From a virus: 64,000 nucleotides of DNA. Of the stretch, positions 53,621 through 61,828 are shown piece after piece (the first letter of the stretch is position 1; every line of letters starts with the position of its first letter). The translations under genes were made by a program, and so were the position numbers. Below the pieces are notes generated by a model. That model did not search any database and was not told the DNA's origin. It saw only the letters and a program-made list of their open reading frames with translations. The stretch is taken from the IMG/VR virus record IMGVR_UViG_3300037070_003613, positions 83,493 through 147,492 of that record, one strand, 5' to 3'.

Positions 53621-53908
53621 ATGACTGTGAGCGTCACTGTCCGCATGTCCACACCGCCGACCCCGAGCCGTCTCTGCCAAGCACAGACGTTCATGACGGG
53701 CGTGAACGCGTGGGGTGATCGCCCCGCCATCGAGGCGCACCACGCGCCGTGTCGGGCCGGGGCGAGCGCCTGGGTCACCGAGGTCGACTACTGCTGGGGT
53801 CACATGCCTGCCGAATGGCGGATCGTCGCCGAGCGACGCCACGAACTGTGGGCCGAGCACGCCCCCCAACTGTGGGCCGAGATCTGCATCGAGATCCCCG
53901 GGCCATGA
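53621..53908 (+). CDS. Small hypothetical protein
   Basis: 95 residues from the ATG at 53621. A GTG 81 bases upstream in frame would lie within the terminator and is rejected. PSRLCQAQTFMTGVNAWGDR, APCRAGASAWVTEVDYCWGH, then a Glu/His/Trp helix with ELWAEHA and QLWAEI. Unknown; may bind metal through Cys and His. Confidence 0.7.
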   Translation: MTVSVTVRMSTPPTPSRLCQAQTFMTGVNAWGDRPAIEAHHAPCRAGASAWVTEVDYCWGHMPAEWRIVAERRHELWAEHAPQLWAEICIEIPGP

Positions 53909-54228
53909 ACGAACTCGTCAACGACCGCCTGGAAACGGTCCGCCGCTACGAGGTGCGCACGACCTGCGACCGCTGCAAGGCGGTGATCCAGCCCCCGAGA
54001 TCGGGCGACTTCGACACGACCACCATCGTCAACGAGTCCGGCTCCTCGTACGAGGACTTCTACGACTCCCAGTTGGAGGGCGTCGACTGCTGCGTCGACT
54101 GCTGGGAGTTGGTCCGCGCCGCGCTCGTGGAACTCGGCTTCACCATCCGCGCTTGGGAGCACGATCGCGAGACCCGCGCCACGTACAGCGTCGACGGTCG
54201 ACCGCACACGTTCGAGGCTGTCGAGTGA
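53905..54228 (+). CDS. Zinc-binding-like protein
   Basis: 107 residues. VRTTCDRCKAVIQPPRSGDF (CxxC) and GVDCCVDCWELVRAALVELG (CxxC) flank a central loop, a likely zinc ribbon of the kind frequent in phages. Role unknown. Confidence 0.7.
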   Translation: MNELVNDRLETVRRYEVRTTCDRCKAVIQPPRSGDFDTTTIVNESGSSYEDFYDSQLEGVDCCVDCWELVRAALVELGFTIRAWEHDRETRATYSVDGRPHTFEAVE

Positions 54229-54593
54229 TCGACATCGAGGCGCTCGCCGCCGAGCCGCCGTTGCTCGATGAGATCGAGTTCACGAAGCTCTGCGAGGAAG
54301 CCCTCACCGCATTCCGCTCCGACCGCTCCTGGCCGACCGACGTCCCGTACCCGGGCTGCCACACCATAATCCTCGGCCCCGCCGGTGTGTACGGCTTCCC
54401 AGTGTGGTCTGAGGGCCGCTACAGCGACCTGTCGTTACGCGAGGCCCGGATGATGGCCCGCATCCTCCACGAGCGCCTGGGACTCATCTACGACCCACAG
54501 AGCCGTGATCCCGGGTGGGCAGAGGTCGCCACCGGCCGCTTCCTGGTCAACTCGGTCAACGCCGAGGTCGTCCCCTGCCCGTACCCACGATGA
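54225..54593 (+). CDS. Hypothetical protein
   Basis: 122 residues from GTG. DEIEFTKLCEEALTAFRSDR, TIILGPAGVYGFPVWSEGRY, LREARMMARILHERLGLIYD. Mixed fold with no recognised family. Confidence 0.65.
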   Translation: MIDIEALAAEPPLLDEIEFTKLCEEALTAFRSDRSWPTDVPYPGCHTIILGPAGVYGFPVWSEGRYSDLSLREARMMARILHERLGLIYDPQSRDPGWAEVATGRFLVNSVNAEVVPCPYPR

Positions 54594-54847
54594 CTGAGTC
54601 GAAGTGGATCACCATCGAGCACCGAGGAACCTCGGCGTCCGGCAAGACCGACGTGTGGACCGTGCGCCCCAACGAGGCCGACGAAGTGATCGGCGTGATC
54701 TCGTGGTTCGGCCGCTGGCGCCGCTACGCGTTCTTCCCGGCCAACAACACCGTGTTCGAGCAGGACTGCCTGCGCGACATCGCCAACTTCTGCGAGCACG
54801 CAACCAAGGCCAGAATGTCACCCCCTCCTGTCAAGATGACCACATGA
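54590..54847 (+). CDS. Small hypothetical protein
   Basis: 85 residues. KTDVWTVRPNEADEVIGVIS then WFGRWRRYAFFPANNTVFEQ: resembles the conserved small phage fold with LGxIxWxxxWRxYxFxP. Function unknown. Confidence 0.7.
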   Translation: MTESKWITIEHRGTSASGKTDVWTVRPNEADEVIGVISWFGRWRRYAFFPANNTVFEQDCLRDIANFCEHATKARMSPPPVKMTT

Positions 54848-55074
54848 TCGAGTTCGACGCCGACCCCGTGATGCTGTCCACCATCGTCATCGGCGAGATC
54901 GGGCAACGCCTCGACCACGCCGACACCCCGTCGCTCTGGGTGCTCGTGCCATCAGGATCCGCCGTGGCGCACGTGCTCCTGATCCGCGAGTTGCTCCCCA
55001 AGCTGGGCTTCAAGGTGAACGTCGGCTACCACGACGACGGAGTGCCGAAGGTCTACGTGGTAGCCGATGGGTGA
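54844..55074 (+). CDS. Small hypothetical protein
   Basis: 76 residues. IVIGEIGQRLDHADTPSLWV then VAHVLLIRELLPKLGFKVNV. Alternating helix and strand. Unknown. Confidence 0.65.
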   Translation: MIEFDADPVMLSTIVIGEIGQRLDHADTPSLWVLVPSGSAVAHVLLIRELLPKLGFKVNVGYHDDGVPKVYVVADG

Positions 55075-55822
55075 CAAGACGAAGATCGAATGGAGCGACG
55101 CGACTTGGAACCCGACGAGTGGCTGCGACCGGGTGTCGGAGGGCTGCGACCATTGCTACGCGATGACCCAAGCCGTCCGCTTGAAAGCGATGGGATCCGC
55201 CAACTACCAGAACGACGGCGACCCACGCACCTCGGGTCCCGGCTTCCGCCTCACCGAACACCCGCACATGCTCGGCCTGCCGCTGCACTGGAAACGGCCA
55301 CGCCGGATCTTCGTCAACTCGATGTCGGACCTGTTCCACCCGGACGTCTCCAACCAGTTCATCGGCGAGGTGTGGCGCACCATGTCGACCGCGCAGCAAC
55401 ACATCTTCCAGATCCTCACGAAACGCCCGCGGCGGATGGCGCGCTGGGTCAACGCTTGGTACGACGGCCACCCGCCATTGCCGAACGTGTGGTTGGGCAC
55501 GTCGATCGAACTCGACAAGTACAGCTTCCGCACGACGTGGCTGCGCGCCGCCCCGGCGGCAGTCCGCTTCATCTCCGCCGAGCCGCTGCTCGGCCCACTC
55601 CCATCGCTCGACCTGACCGGCATCGACTGGCTGATCGTCGGCGCCGAGAGCGGCCACGGTGCCCGACGCATGTCCGACGAATGGGCGCGCGACCTGCGCG
55701 GCATGTGCGAGCGGGCGGGGACGGCGTTCTTCGTGAAGCAACTGTCCGGGGTCGCCCCACACGCCGTCAAGGACATCGACCTGTTCCCCGGCGACCTGCG
55801 CGTCCGCGAGTACCCGTCGTGA
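55067..55822 (+). CDS. DUF5131 (Gp37/Gp68) protein
   Basis: 251 residues. KIEWSDATWNPTSGCDRVSE then GCDHCYAM (Cys spacing x6, x2) opens the conserved Gp37/Gp68 family; FVNSMSDLFHPDV, LTKRPRRMARWV, NVWLGTSIE, RFISAEPLLGPL and WLIVGAESG follow in order. The three Cys and barrel-like strand pattern suggest a radical-SAM-like iron-sulfur protein. Widely spread in phages; the reaction is not known. Confidence 0.85.
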   Translation: MGDKTKIEWSDATWNPTSGCDRVSEGCDHCYAMTQAVRLKAMGSANYQNDGDPRTSGPGFRLTEHPHMLGLPLHWKRPRRIFVNSMSDLFHPDVSNQFIGEVWRTMSTAQQHIFQILTKRPRRMARWVNAWYDGHPPLPNVWLGTSIELDKYSFRTTWLRAAPAAVRFISAEPLLGPLPSLDLTGIDWLIVGAESGHGARRMSDEWARDLRGMCERAGTAFFVKQLSGVAPHAVKDIDLFPGDLRVREYPS

Positions 55823-55989
55823 CGTTCCGGGCCGGGATGCTCGTGCTCGTCTGCGCCATCGTGCTCGTGCTCGTCGCCGTGCGCTCGGCGTGGGAGGGCT
55901 ACCTCGTGACTGCTGTCGTGCTGGTCGGCATCGCGCTCGCCGCCGCGGTATCCGTCGCCGTGACCGTGCTGAAAGGGAGAGATTGGTGA
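55819..55989 (+). CDS. Small membrane protein
   Basis: 56 residues from GTG. Two hydrophobic helices (AGMLVLVCAIVLVLVAVRSA; VTAVVLVGIALAAAVSVAVT). Overlaps neighbours by 4 bases. Unknown. Confidence 0.6.
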   Translation: MTFRAGMLVLVCAIVLVLVAVRSAWEGYLVTAVVLVGIALAAAVSVAVTVLKGRDW

Positions 55990-56414
55990 ACGCACCCGTA
56001 CACATCCGATGGACCGGCCGCATCGCGGGATACCTCTGCGACTTCAACCATCCGATCGAACACGGCGACCGCGTGATCACGTGGCCGCACACACACGACG
56101 ACTACGCGACGTTCCGCCACGAAGCTCGTGGCCGAATCTCGATCGGCGCCCACCCGTCGCTCAGGCTCCCCTGGAACGAAGCGGTCGTCCACTACGACCG
56201 CCTGCCGACCCTGGCCCGCCACATCCAGATCGGCGAGGACCAGTTCGGCATCTGGATCGCCGGGCGCGTCAACCTGTGGAACTGGATGTGGCACTACCAC
56301 TTCAAGCAACCCGACCTGTCCCCCGACTGGCGACAACTCGGAGGCCACCTCGATCTCGTCGCGATCCTCGCCATCGCCAAACCCAAGCCCGTGTTCGCAG
56401 GGAGCCACCGATGA
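55986..56414 (+). CDS. Hypothetical protein
   Basis: 142 residues from GTG. VHIRWTGRIAGYLCDFNHPI, AVVHYDRLPTLARHIQIGED, RVNLWNWMWHYHFKQPDLSP. Possibly a beta-rich fold with many His and Trp. No family recognised. Confidence 0.65.
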   Translation: MNAPVHIRWTGRIAGYLCDFNHPIEHGDRVITWPHTHDDYATFRHEARGRISIGAHPSLRLPWNEAVVHYDRLPTLARHIQIGEDQFGIWIAGRVNLWNWMWHYHFKQPDLSPDWRQLGGHLDLVAILAIAKPKPVFAGSHR

Positions 56415-56572
56415 ACCTTGTCGATGTCCGGTGGCGTCTGTGGCGCCCGTTCTGCTGGCATCCGCTGCGGCGGCAGATCTCGATCAACTTCGAGGGCGCG
56501 CGCTCGACCGGCTGCCAACGATGCGGCCTGTGGCTACGCCGCGACGGCACATGGGCAGAGACTGACCGATGA
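56411..56572 (+). CDS. Small CxxC protein
   Basis: 53 residues. WRPFCWHPLRRQ, then TGCQRCGLWLRRDGTW: Cys-His and CxxC could hold one zinc. Unknown. Confidence 0.6.
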   Translation: MNLVDVRWRLWRPFCWHPLRRQISINFEGARSTGCQRCGLWLRRDGTWAETDR

Positions 56573-57105
56573 ACATGCTCGTGATCCGCGACGCCGATGG
56601 GATCGACCATCGACGCGACCCGCACAGTGTCAGCGGCTACAACTCGTGGCGGTTCCCCGAGATCATCAACGAGTTGGACAAGCTCTACGGCCGCAAGATC
56701 ATGTCGGCGCGCATGGACGGCCAGGACCCGTTCTGGACCCGGCCCGAGAACATGGACGCCAAGATCGAGGCGATGCTGCGCTACCAGTTCGAGAAGGAAC
56801 GCCTCGACCGGGTGGTCGCCGCCCTGCCCGAGCTACAGGCCCGCTGCGCCCTGTGGCGCACCGACAAGGACAAGGCGTCATGGGTGCCGCCCACCTCGAT
56901 CAACGTCGCCTACAAAGCCTGGGAGGAGAGCGGCGAGTTCGGGCGCGCCGTGCTCGCCATCGAAGAACACCGCGAGGGCCGCGGCGACCCGTTCCAAGAG
57001 GCCGCGCAAACCGTGCTTGTGCTGCTCACCTGGTTCGGGATCCACCATCCCGACCGCGACCTGTTGACCGAAGTCCTCAACGAGATGGAAAGGTGCGGAG
57101 CATGA
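56569..57105 (+). CDS. Hypothetical protein
   Basis: 178 residues. LVIRDADGIDHRRDPHSVSG, AMLRYQFEKERLDRVVAALP and AAQTVLVLLTWFGIHHPDRD. Mostly helical. No domain recognised. Confidence 0.65.
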   Translation: MNMLVIRDADGIDHRRDPHSVSGYNSWRFPEIINELDKLYGRKIMSARMDGQDPFWTRPENMDAKIEAMLRYQFEKERLDRVVAALPELQARCALWRTDKDKASWVPPTSINVAYKAWEESGEFGRAVLAIEEHREGRGDPFQEAAQTVLVLLTWFGIHHPDRDLLTEVLNEMERCGA

Positions 57106-57503
57106 GCAGCCGGTCCGACCGACAATCGTTACTGCGCGACGGCGAGCGGCTGATGCGCTGGAAGATGGAAGCGATGGAGGTACTCGGCCGCTGGGAGCTA
57201 GTCGCCGCCAAAGTCCCCAAGGACTACATCCGGCTCGGCGAGAACAAGTCCGAAGGAACCGGCCGATACATCGAGCACCTCGAAGCCCGCATCGCCGAGT
57301 TGGAAGCGATCCCGCCGCACCCCGCGTTCCTGGCGTACGTGATCACCGACCCGTCCAAGGGTGGAGGAGTCATCGTCAAGACCGAGACCGGCTGGGTTCA
57401 CGTCGGCCCCGAACCGCCCGTCCCGATCGACGCCAAGTGGGGCGACAAAGCATGGGAGCACTTCCGTGACATCGGCCCCCTCGGTCAGAGCGAGACACCA
57501 TGA
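57102..57503 (+). CDS. Hypothetical protein
   Basis: 133 residues. Helix-rich start (RLMRWKMEAMEVLGRWELVA), a coiled segment YIEHLEARIAELEAIPPHPA, then a strand-rich end (FLAYVITDPSKGGGVIVKTE). Unknown. Confidence 0.65.
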   Translation: MSSRSDRQSLLRDGERLMRWKMEAMEVLGRWELVAAKVPKDYIRLGENKSEGTGRYIEHLEARIAELEAIPPHPAFLAYVITDPSKGGGVIVKTETGWVHVGPEPPVPIDAKWGDKAWEHFRDIGPLGQSETP

Positions 57504-57913
57504 GTGCACGCGACGACTACCCGCTGCTCGCCGCCCGCGAGACCGTCATCCGGTTCGGCATGGAGCAGACCGCCGAACAGTTGACCAGGGCGCTCGATGA
57601 GATCGACCGGCTCCGCGCCGAGTGCGCTGCGTGGATGAACGGTGTCGCCGACGCCGTCGAACCGATCGGCTACAACCGCGAAGCCGCGTGCGGTCCCTCC
57701 GACCTACTCCCCGGGCTGCAAGATCTGACTAGGTCCCCGTACCACGAACGCAAGACGTTCGACCGGTTCAAGTACGCCGAGGAACTCGTCCACTACACCC
57801 TCGACCAACAGGATGTCACCGAGTGGCGGATCTCCCGCGACCCGGACGAGACCTACGAGGAGGACGGCGAAACCTACACCCGTCCGGTGTACGTCGTGGA
57901 GTGGACTCGGTAG
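57500..57913 (+). CDS. Hypothetical protein
   Basis: 137 residues. Coiled-coil start (MEQTAEQLTRALDEIDRLRA), then ADAVEPIGYNREAACGPSDL, and an acidic Tyr-rich end (ETYEEDGETYTRPVYVVEW). Stops one base before the phosphoesterase. Unknown. Confidence 0.65.
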   Translation: MSARDDYPLLAARETVIRFGMEQTAEQLTRALDEIDRLRAECAAWMNGVADAVEPIGYNREAACGPSDLLPGLQDLTRSPYHERKTFDRFKYAEELVHYTLDQQDVTEWRISRDPDETYEEDGETYTRPVYVVEWTR

Positions 57914-58540
57914 ATGATCTGGTTCACCTCCGACTGGCATCTCGGCCACGGTCGTATCTGCGAACTCGCCAACCGGCCGTTCGATGACACGCGCACCATG
58001 AACCACTGGCTGATCGAATCAGCGAACCGCGACACACACCCGCTGGACACGCTCATCTTCCTCGGTGACGCGGCGATGGGCACGATGGCCGAGACCCTCC
58101 CGTTGTTCAAGCAGGTCCACTGCCGCCTGGTGTTGAAGCCCGGCAACCATGACCGCTGCTCACCGCTGTACGAGGGCTACACCGGCAAACCCCCGGAGAA
58201 GGTCGCCGCGCTCGTCGCCGAGTGGACCGCCCGCTACGAGGAAGTCGGCTTCGAGGTCACCGACCACAACTCGTTCTCGAACAACGACTACGACGTGTGG
58301 ATGTCACACTTCCCGTACGAAGGCGACAGGACTGCGGAGGATCGGTTCGTCGCGGCGCGCCCGAAGGACAAGGGCGAGTGGTTGCTGCACGGCCACACTC
58401 ACGGCCTGTGGCGCCAACGCGGCAAGCAGATCGACGTCGGTGTCGACGCCTGGGCCGGACGGCTCGTCTCACAGAACATGATCGCCGGAATGATCCACGC
58501 CGGTCCCGGCCTCCTCGACGCGCTCCCGTGGGCAGCATGA
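57914..58540 (+). CDS. Calcineurin-like metallophosphoesterase
   Basis: 208 residues. All signature motifs in order: FTSDWHLGHG (residues 4-13), FLGDAAMG, KPGNHDRC (about 77-84), MSHFPYEG and LLHGHTHGLW (about 158-167). This two-metal phosphoesterase fold cleaves phosphodiesters or monoesters. Similar short forms are frequent in phages, with substrates mostly unproved. Confidence 0.9.
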   Translation: MIWFTSDWHLGHGRICELANRPFDDTRTMNHWLIESANRDTHPLDTLIFLGDAAMGTMAETLPLFKQVHCRLVLKPGNHDRCSPLYEGYTGKPPEKVAALVAEWTARYEEVGFEVTDHNSFSNNDYDVWMSHFPYEGDRTAEDRFVAARPKDKGEWLLHGHTHGLWRQRGKQIDVGVDAWAGRLVSQNMIAGMIHAGPGLLDALPWAA

Positions 58541-58863
58541 ACCGCGGCCAAGTCGTGCTGCGCGTCGACGTGGGCGGTCCCCCGATCGAATACTTCGCCG
58601 ACCAGGTCACTCGGGTCGTCGCCTACAACCCGTCGAGTCTCGACGCGTTCGAGTTCGTCAAGGACCCGGACGAGTACGTCTGGACGTTCGAGTCGGATGG
58701 TCGCGACATCTTCGTGGAGGAAGTCCTCGTCTACATCGACGGCACCGACCTGTTCACCCGCCACCCGGTGAACACCGAGTTCAACGCCCGGCTCACCATC
58801 GACCTGCGCACCCAAGGCGTCCACAAGGGCACGTCGCCCCGAGTCGATCGGATCAAGGGATGA
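58537..58863 (+). CDS. Hypothetical protein
   Basis: 108 residues. VVLRVDVGGPPIEYFADQVT, VWTFESDGRDIFVEEVLVYI, RLTIDLRTQGVH: an all-beta fold is likely. Unknown. Confidence 0.65.
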   Translation: MNRGQVVLRVDVGGPPIEYFADQVTRVVAYNPSSLDAFEFVKDPDEYVWTFESDGRDIFVEEVLVYIDGTDLFTRHPVNTEFNARLTIDLRTQGVHKGTSPRVDRIKG

Positions 58864-59126
58864 TCGAACGCATCAAGGTCGACGCCCTGCGCACAGTCCA
58901 CCCGGGCGGACGCATCGAGATCACCCCGATCATCTTCGACGCGGACGGCGCAGCCGAGTGCTACGAACCGGCCACCGGCGGACCGCCATACGACCTCGGA
59001 TACCTGGACTACCTCATCAAGCTCAACCGCGACTGGGCCGACGCCCCGCCGTACACCGCCGACACCATCGCCTGGATGGAAGCATTGAGAGCGATGGTCG
59101 TGGATCACCAAGCTGGTCGACTGTGA
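58860..59126 (+). CDS. Hypothetical protein
   Basis: 88 residues. GRIEITPIIFDADGAAECYE then TIAWMEALRAMVVDHQAGRL. Unknown. Overlaps the next gene by 4 bases. Confidence 0.65.
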   Translation: MIERIKVDALRTVHPGGRIEITPIIFDADGAAECYEPATGGPPYDLGYLDYLIKLNRDWADAPPYTADTIAWMEALRAMVVDHQAGRL

Positions 59127-59395
59127 AGATCCGACTGACGTGGCCCGCCGAGCCACACACCCGCTACGCCCAGTCCGCATTCGACGCGCAGGTCGGCAAA
59201 CTCATCAAGCTCAACGTCGAAGGCATCGACACACCGTTCCCCGCCATACTGCGAGCGGCGACTGTCGGCGAGAACGGCCACGCCGCCGAGTTCGAGTTCG
59301 AGATCGAAGACCCGGCCGCGTGCGTCGTGCTGTCCGCCTACGTCGCCACCGGCGCAGTCAACAACCTCTCCATCGTGAACGATCAAGATAGTTGA
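59123..59395 (+). CDS. Small hypothetical protein
   Basis: 90 residues from GTG. QVGKLIKLNVEGIDTPFPAI, AAEFEFEIEDPAACVVLSAY. A beta sandwich or barrel is likely; the last bases overlap a family A promoter. Confidence 0.65.
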   Translation: MKIRLTWPAEPHTRYAQSAFDAQVGKLIKLNVEGIDTPFPAILRAATVGENGHAAEFEFEIEDPAACVVLSAYVATGAVNNLSIVNDQDS

Positions 59396-59420
59396 CAAAC
59401 CGTAGACCAGATGAGACAAT
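59392..59420 (+). promoter_or_regulatory. Family A promoter, leaderless
   Basis: TTGACA, 17 bases starting AACCGTAGACCAG, GACAAT (spacer 18 with ACAATC). The -10 ends 6 bases before the ATG at 59427. Confidence 0.75.
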
Positions 59421-59426
59421 CAAGGC

Positions 59427-59813
59427 ATGGAAACCACCACGTACGAAACCTGGACGAAGGAAGGTCGTAGCTTCGTCCTCGTCCCTGTCGACATGGCTGC
59501 GCGAGAGGCCGCGTTTCTCGCTGAACTGAGCGACGAAGACGCCGCCATGTGGGAGCCGTGGTACCCGGACTTCCCGGGTGAGCGTGCCCCTGTCGCCTAC
59601 GAACTCCACGACGAGGCCGGTGAGGTCGCCTGGGAGCGCACCATCCGCCCGCTCGATCCGTGGTCGGCGTACGACGCAGTGTCGGACGTCCTGCTCCGCG
59701 AGGGCTTCACCCCGCCGCCCGGCCCCGACCGCGGCTTCTGCGAACACGGCATGTCAGCCGATCTGTGCGAAGGCCCGAACCACTACGGCTACGACGACGA
59801 GGATCGGTTCTAG
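59427..59813 (+). CDS. Hypothetical protein
   Basis: 128 residues. Starts METTTYETW from GGAAACCACCAC, so the start-associated element is inside the gene. LVPVDMAAREAAFLAELSDE, CEHGMSADLCEGPNHYGYDD at the C-terminus has Cys and His for a metal site. Unknown. Confidence 0.7.
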   Translation: METTTYETWTKEGRSFVLVPVDMAAREAAFLAELSDEDAAMWEPWYPDFPGERAPVAYELHDEAGEVAWERTIRPLDPWSAYDAVSDVLLREGFTPPPGPDRGFCEHGMSADLCEGPNHYGYDDEDRF

Positions 59814-60038
59814 ATGACCGGCGATCTCATCACACTCCCCGTCGCCCCGGCGTACGAGGCGATCATGAACGCCCTCACCGAGGAGGAACTGTTCGCGCTG
59901 GTCGAAGCACTCTCGCTCGTCTCAACCGCGTCGGCTGAGAACGATCGGATGCGCACCGCCATCATCCGCGAACTCTCGATCCGAGAGGCATACATCCGCG
60001 GCGCCAAGCGCCGCCATCCGAGCGGAGGCTCCACCTGA
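59814..60038 (+). CDS. Small helical protein
   Basis: 74 residues. AYEAIMNALTEEELFALVEA then NDRMRTAIIRELSIREAYIR. The ATG follows the previous stop at once. Unknown. Confidence 0.65.
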   Translation: MTGDLITLPVAPAYEAIMNALTEEELFALVEALSLVSTASAENDRMRTAIIRELSIREAYIRGAKRRHPSGGST

Positions 60039-60409
60039 TGCAAGAGAAGATCGCCAAGATCACCGGCACGTTCCTCGGGTGGGAGGACCACGGGATCCTG
60101 ACCGCCATGCTCGACCTCGACTACGGCGGCGGAGGCTGCCAGTCGACGCCCGGTCATTTCCTCGACCGCTCAACGGGCCACGACGGCGACTACCTGTTCA
60201 GCCGTGAGGGCACCGCCTACGGGATGACGTTCGTCGCCCGACTGATCAAGGCGTGCGGCGTGCGACGGTGGGAGGACATCAAGGGCCGCACCATCATCGC
60301 TCTCATCGAGGATGACCGTGTCGTCGGGATCAAGCCGCTCCCAACCGAACGCGGCGAGCCGTTCATGTTCGCCGACCTGCGCGCCAGGTTCGAGGCGGAG
60401 GCCCGATGA
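60038..60409 (+). CDS. Conserved phage protein
   Basis: 123 residues. KITGTFLGWEDHGILTAMLD then LDYGGGGCQSTPGHFLDRST and MTFVARLIKACGVRRWEDIK. This TxLGxEDHGIxTxxLxLDYGG pattern marks a protein found in many phages, of unknown role. Confidence 0.8.
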   Translation: MQEKIAKITGTFLGWEDHGILTAMLDLDYGGGGCQSTPGHFLDRSTGHDGDYLFSREGTAYGMTFVARLIKACGVRRWEDIKGRTIIALIEDDRVVGIKPLPTERGEPFMFADLRARFEAEAR

Positions 60410-60714
60410 CCCACGGCATCTGGGGCATGGCGTGCTTCAACGGCCTGTCGGCCGATCAGCAACGATTCGTGGTCGAGGAGGGCTACCTGCCGTTCGGCTA
60501 CAAGCCCGAAGGCACCTGCAAGCGCGGCGCCGAGATCGGCATCGAAACCTGGGACGACACCAAGCCCGGCCCCCGCTTCTACTGCCGACCATGCGCGATC
60601 GCGTTCCTCGAAGCCGGACGCTGCGACTGCCACGTCGGCTCAGGCGAAGGCGCCTGGCGCGAGACCCACGACTACGACTGCGCGACGCTGCGCACACTGA
60701 GGAGCTTCGCATGA
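60406..60714 (+). CDS. Cys-rich hypothetical protein
   Basis: 102 residues. LPFGYKPEGTCKRGAEIGIE, PRFYCRPCAIAFLEAGRCDC (C-x2-C, C-x-C). A zinc-binding site is likely. Unknown. Confidence 0.65.
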   Translation: MTHGIWGMACFNGLSADQQRFVVEEGYLPFGYKPEGTCKRGAEIGIETWDDTKPGPRFYCRPCAIAFLEAGRCDCHVGSGEGAWRETHDYDCATLRTLRSFA

Positions 60715-61175
60715 TCACACTCACCACCTCGAAGCCGACATACCGATCGAAGGTCGTCGCCGAAGTCGACTTCCCCGTGCTCGCCTACCTTGAGCACGAG
60801 ACCGCCGACCGACGCCGCTTGCGCCGCCACAAGGGCGACATAGCGGTGCGGCTCCCGGCCCCGATCATGACCGACTACGGCCGAGGCCCGAAGCGTCCCG
60901 GTGTCTCCGAGATCGGCAAGTACCGGATGATCGGCGCGCTGCTCACCGTCACCATCGGCGAGGACTCGATGACCGGCACCGGCGTCCTCTACAAGACGCT
61001 CCCCGAGGTCGTCCACTTCTGGCCCGCCATCGACCTCGACCGGACCACGGTCAAGGGCTACAAGAACGGCCGCTCCGACATCCTCGACTGGACGCTCGTC
61101 GCGGTCACGCTGCACGACTACCCCCCGGCCTGGCCCGACATCCCACGCGCCCGCATCACCCGGCAAATGAGTTGA
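60711..61175 (+). CDS. Hypothetical protein
   Basis: 154 residues. SKVVAEVDFPVLAYLEHETA, IGALLTVTIGEDSMTGTGVL, LPEVVHFWPAIDLDRTTVKG. Beta-rich. Its end overlaps a family A promoter. No family recognised. Confidence 0.65.
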   Translation: MITLTTSKPTYRSKVVAEVDFPVLAYLEHETADRRRLRRHKGDIAVRLPAPIMTDYGRGPKRPGVSEIGKYRMIGALLTVTIGEDSMTGTGVLYKTLPEVVHFWPAIDLDRTTVKGYKNGRSDILDWTLVAVTLHDYPPAWPDIPRARITRQMS

Positions 61176-61201
61176 CAGACCGGCGACGGGCGGTGTAAAG
61201 T
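61172..61201 (+). promoter_or_regulatory. Family A promoter
   Basis: TTGACA, 18-base spacer GACCGGCGACGGGCGGTG, TAAAGT. The spacer keeps ACCGGCGAC at the same place as other members. Confidence 0.75.
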
Positions 61202-61209
61202 TAAGACGT

Positions 61210-61241
61210 GAGGGGGAGGACCCCTCGGAAAGGAAACCACC
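61210..61241 (+). promoter_or_regulatory. 5'-UTR hairpin and start-associated element
   Basis: GAGGGG (61210-61215) pairs with CCCCTC (61221-61226) around a 5-base loop, then GGAAAGGAAACCACC and ATG at 61242. Confidence 0.8.
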
Positions 61242-61622
61242 ATGACAGATGCCGAAATGGCCGAGATGGATGCCTTCGTGGCCGATCTCGGATACCGCAA
61301 CGAGGTGCGAGCAGCGATGCTCGCCCACATCGGCCGGATCAACATCCTGTCGATCTCCGGTGGCCGCATCGAGTGGCTCGATGACTTCACCGTCAAGCTG
61401 CCGATCAGTAACGGCTACGCAGTCGAGGTCGAGTACGACCGAGGCTGGGACCTGTACACCGTGCGCCGGACCTTCACCCGCCGCCCGAAGTGGACGGTCG
61501 ACAACCCGAACCCGGAGCCGGTCCGCAAGGTCAAGGGCGAAGTCACGATGGTGTACGCCGAGGATCTCGGCGAGACCGCCTGGCGGGCACACGCCTTCCG
61601 CAGCTACGAGTTCGGCGAGTGA
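61242..61622 (+). CDS. Hypothetical protein
   Basis: 126 residues. AEMDAFVADLGYRNEVRAAM helix, then YAVEVEYDRGWDLYTVRRTF, a strand-rich segment. Follows a complete promoter-hairpin-start element unit. Unknown. Confidence 0.7.
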   Translation: MTDAEMAEMDAFVADLGYRNEVRAAMLAHIGRINILSISGGRIEWLDDFTVKLPISNGYAVEVEYDRGWDLYTVRRTFTRRPKWTVDNPNPEPVRKVKGEVTMVYAEDLGETAWRAHAFRSYEFGE

Positions 61623-61828
61623 TCGTGGGCCAGTTCTTCGTTGCCGTCATCGAGGATTACACCGAGGAACTGGTCGACCGCCACGGGCCGTTCAAGACCC
61701 GGTACGAGGCCGAACGCCGCGCTGACGCACTCCTCGAACACTACGTCGAGAAGCTGACACGCTCCGTCGCTGTCGAGGTCCAGGATGAGACCGGGAACCC
61801 GGTCGAGAGCGAATGGCCACCGCAGTAG
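61619..61828 (+). CDS. Small hypothetical protein
   Basis: 69 residues from GTG. FFVAVIEDYTEELVDRHGPF then KTRYEAERRADALLEHYVEK. Unknown. Overlaps the next gene by 16 bases. Confidence 0.65.
   Translation: MIVGQFFVAVIEDYTEELVDRHGPFKTRYEAERRADALLEHYVEKLTRSVAVEVQDETGNPVESEWPPQ

Noticed and set aside
55010-56092. A 360-codon minus-strand ORF
   Set aside because: Opposite the DUF5131 gene, with no start signal or domain.
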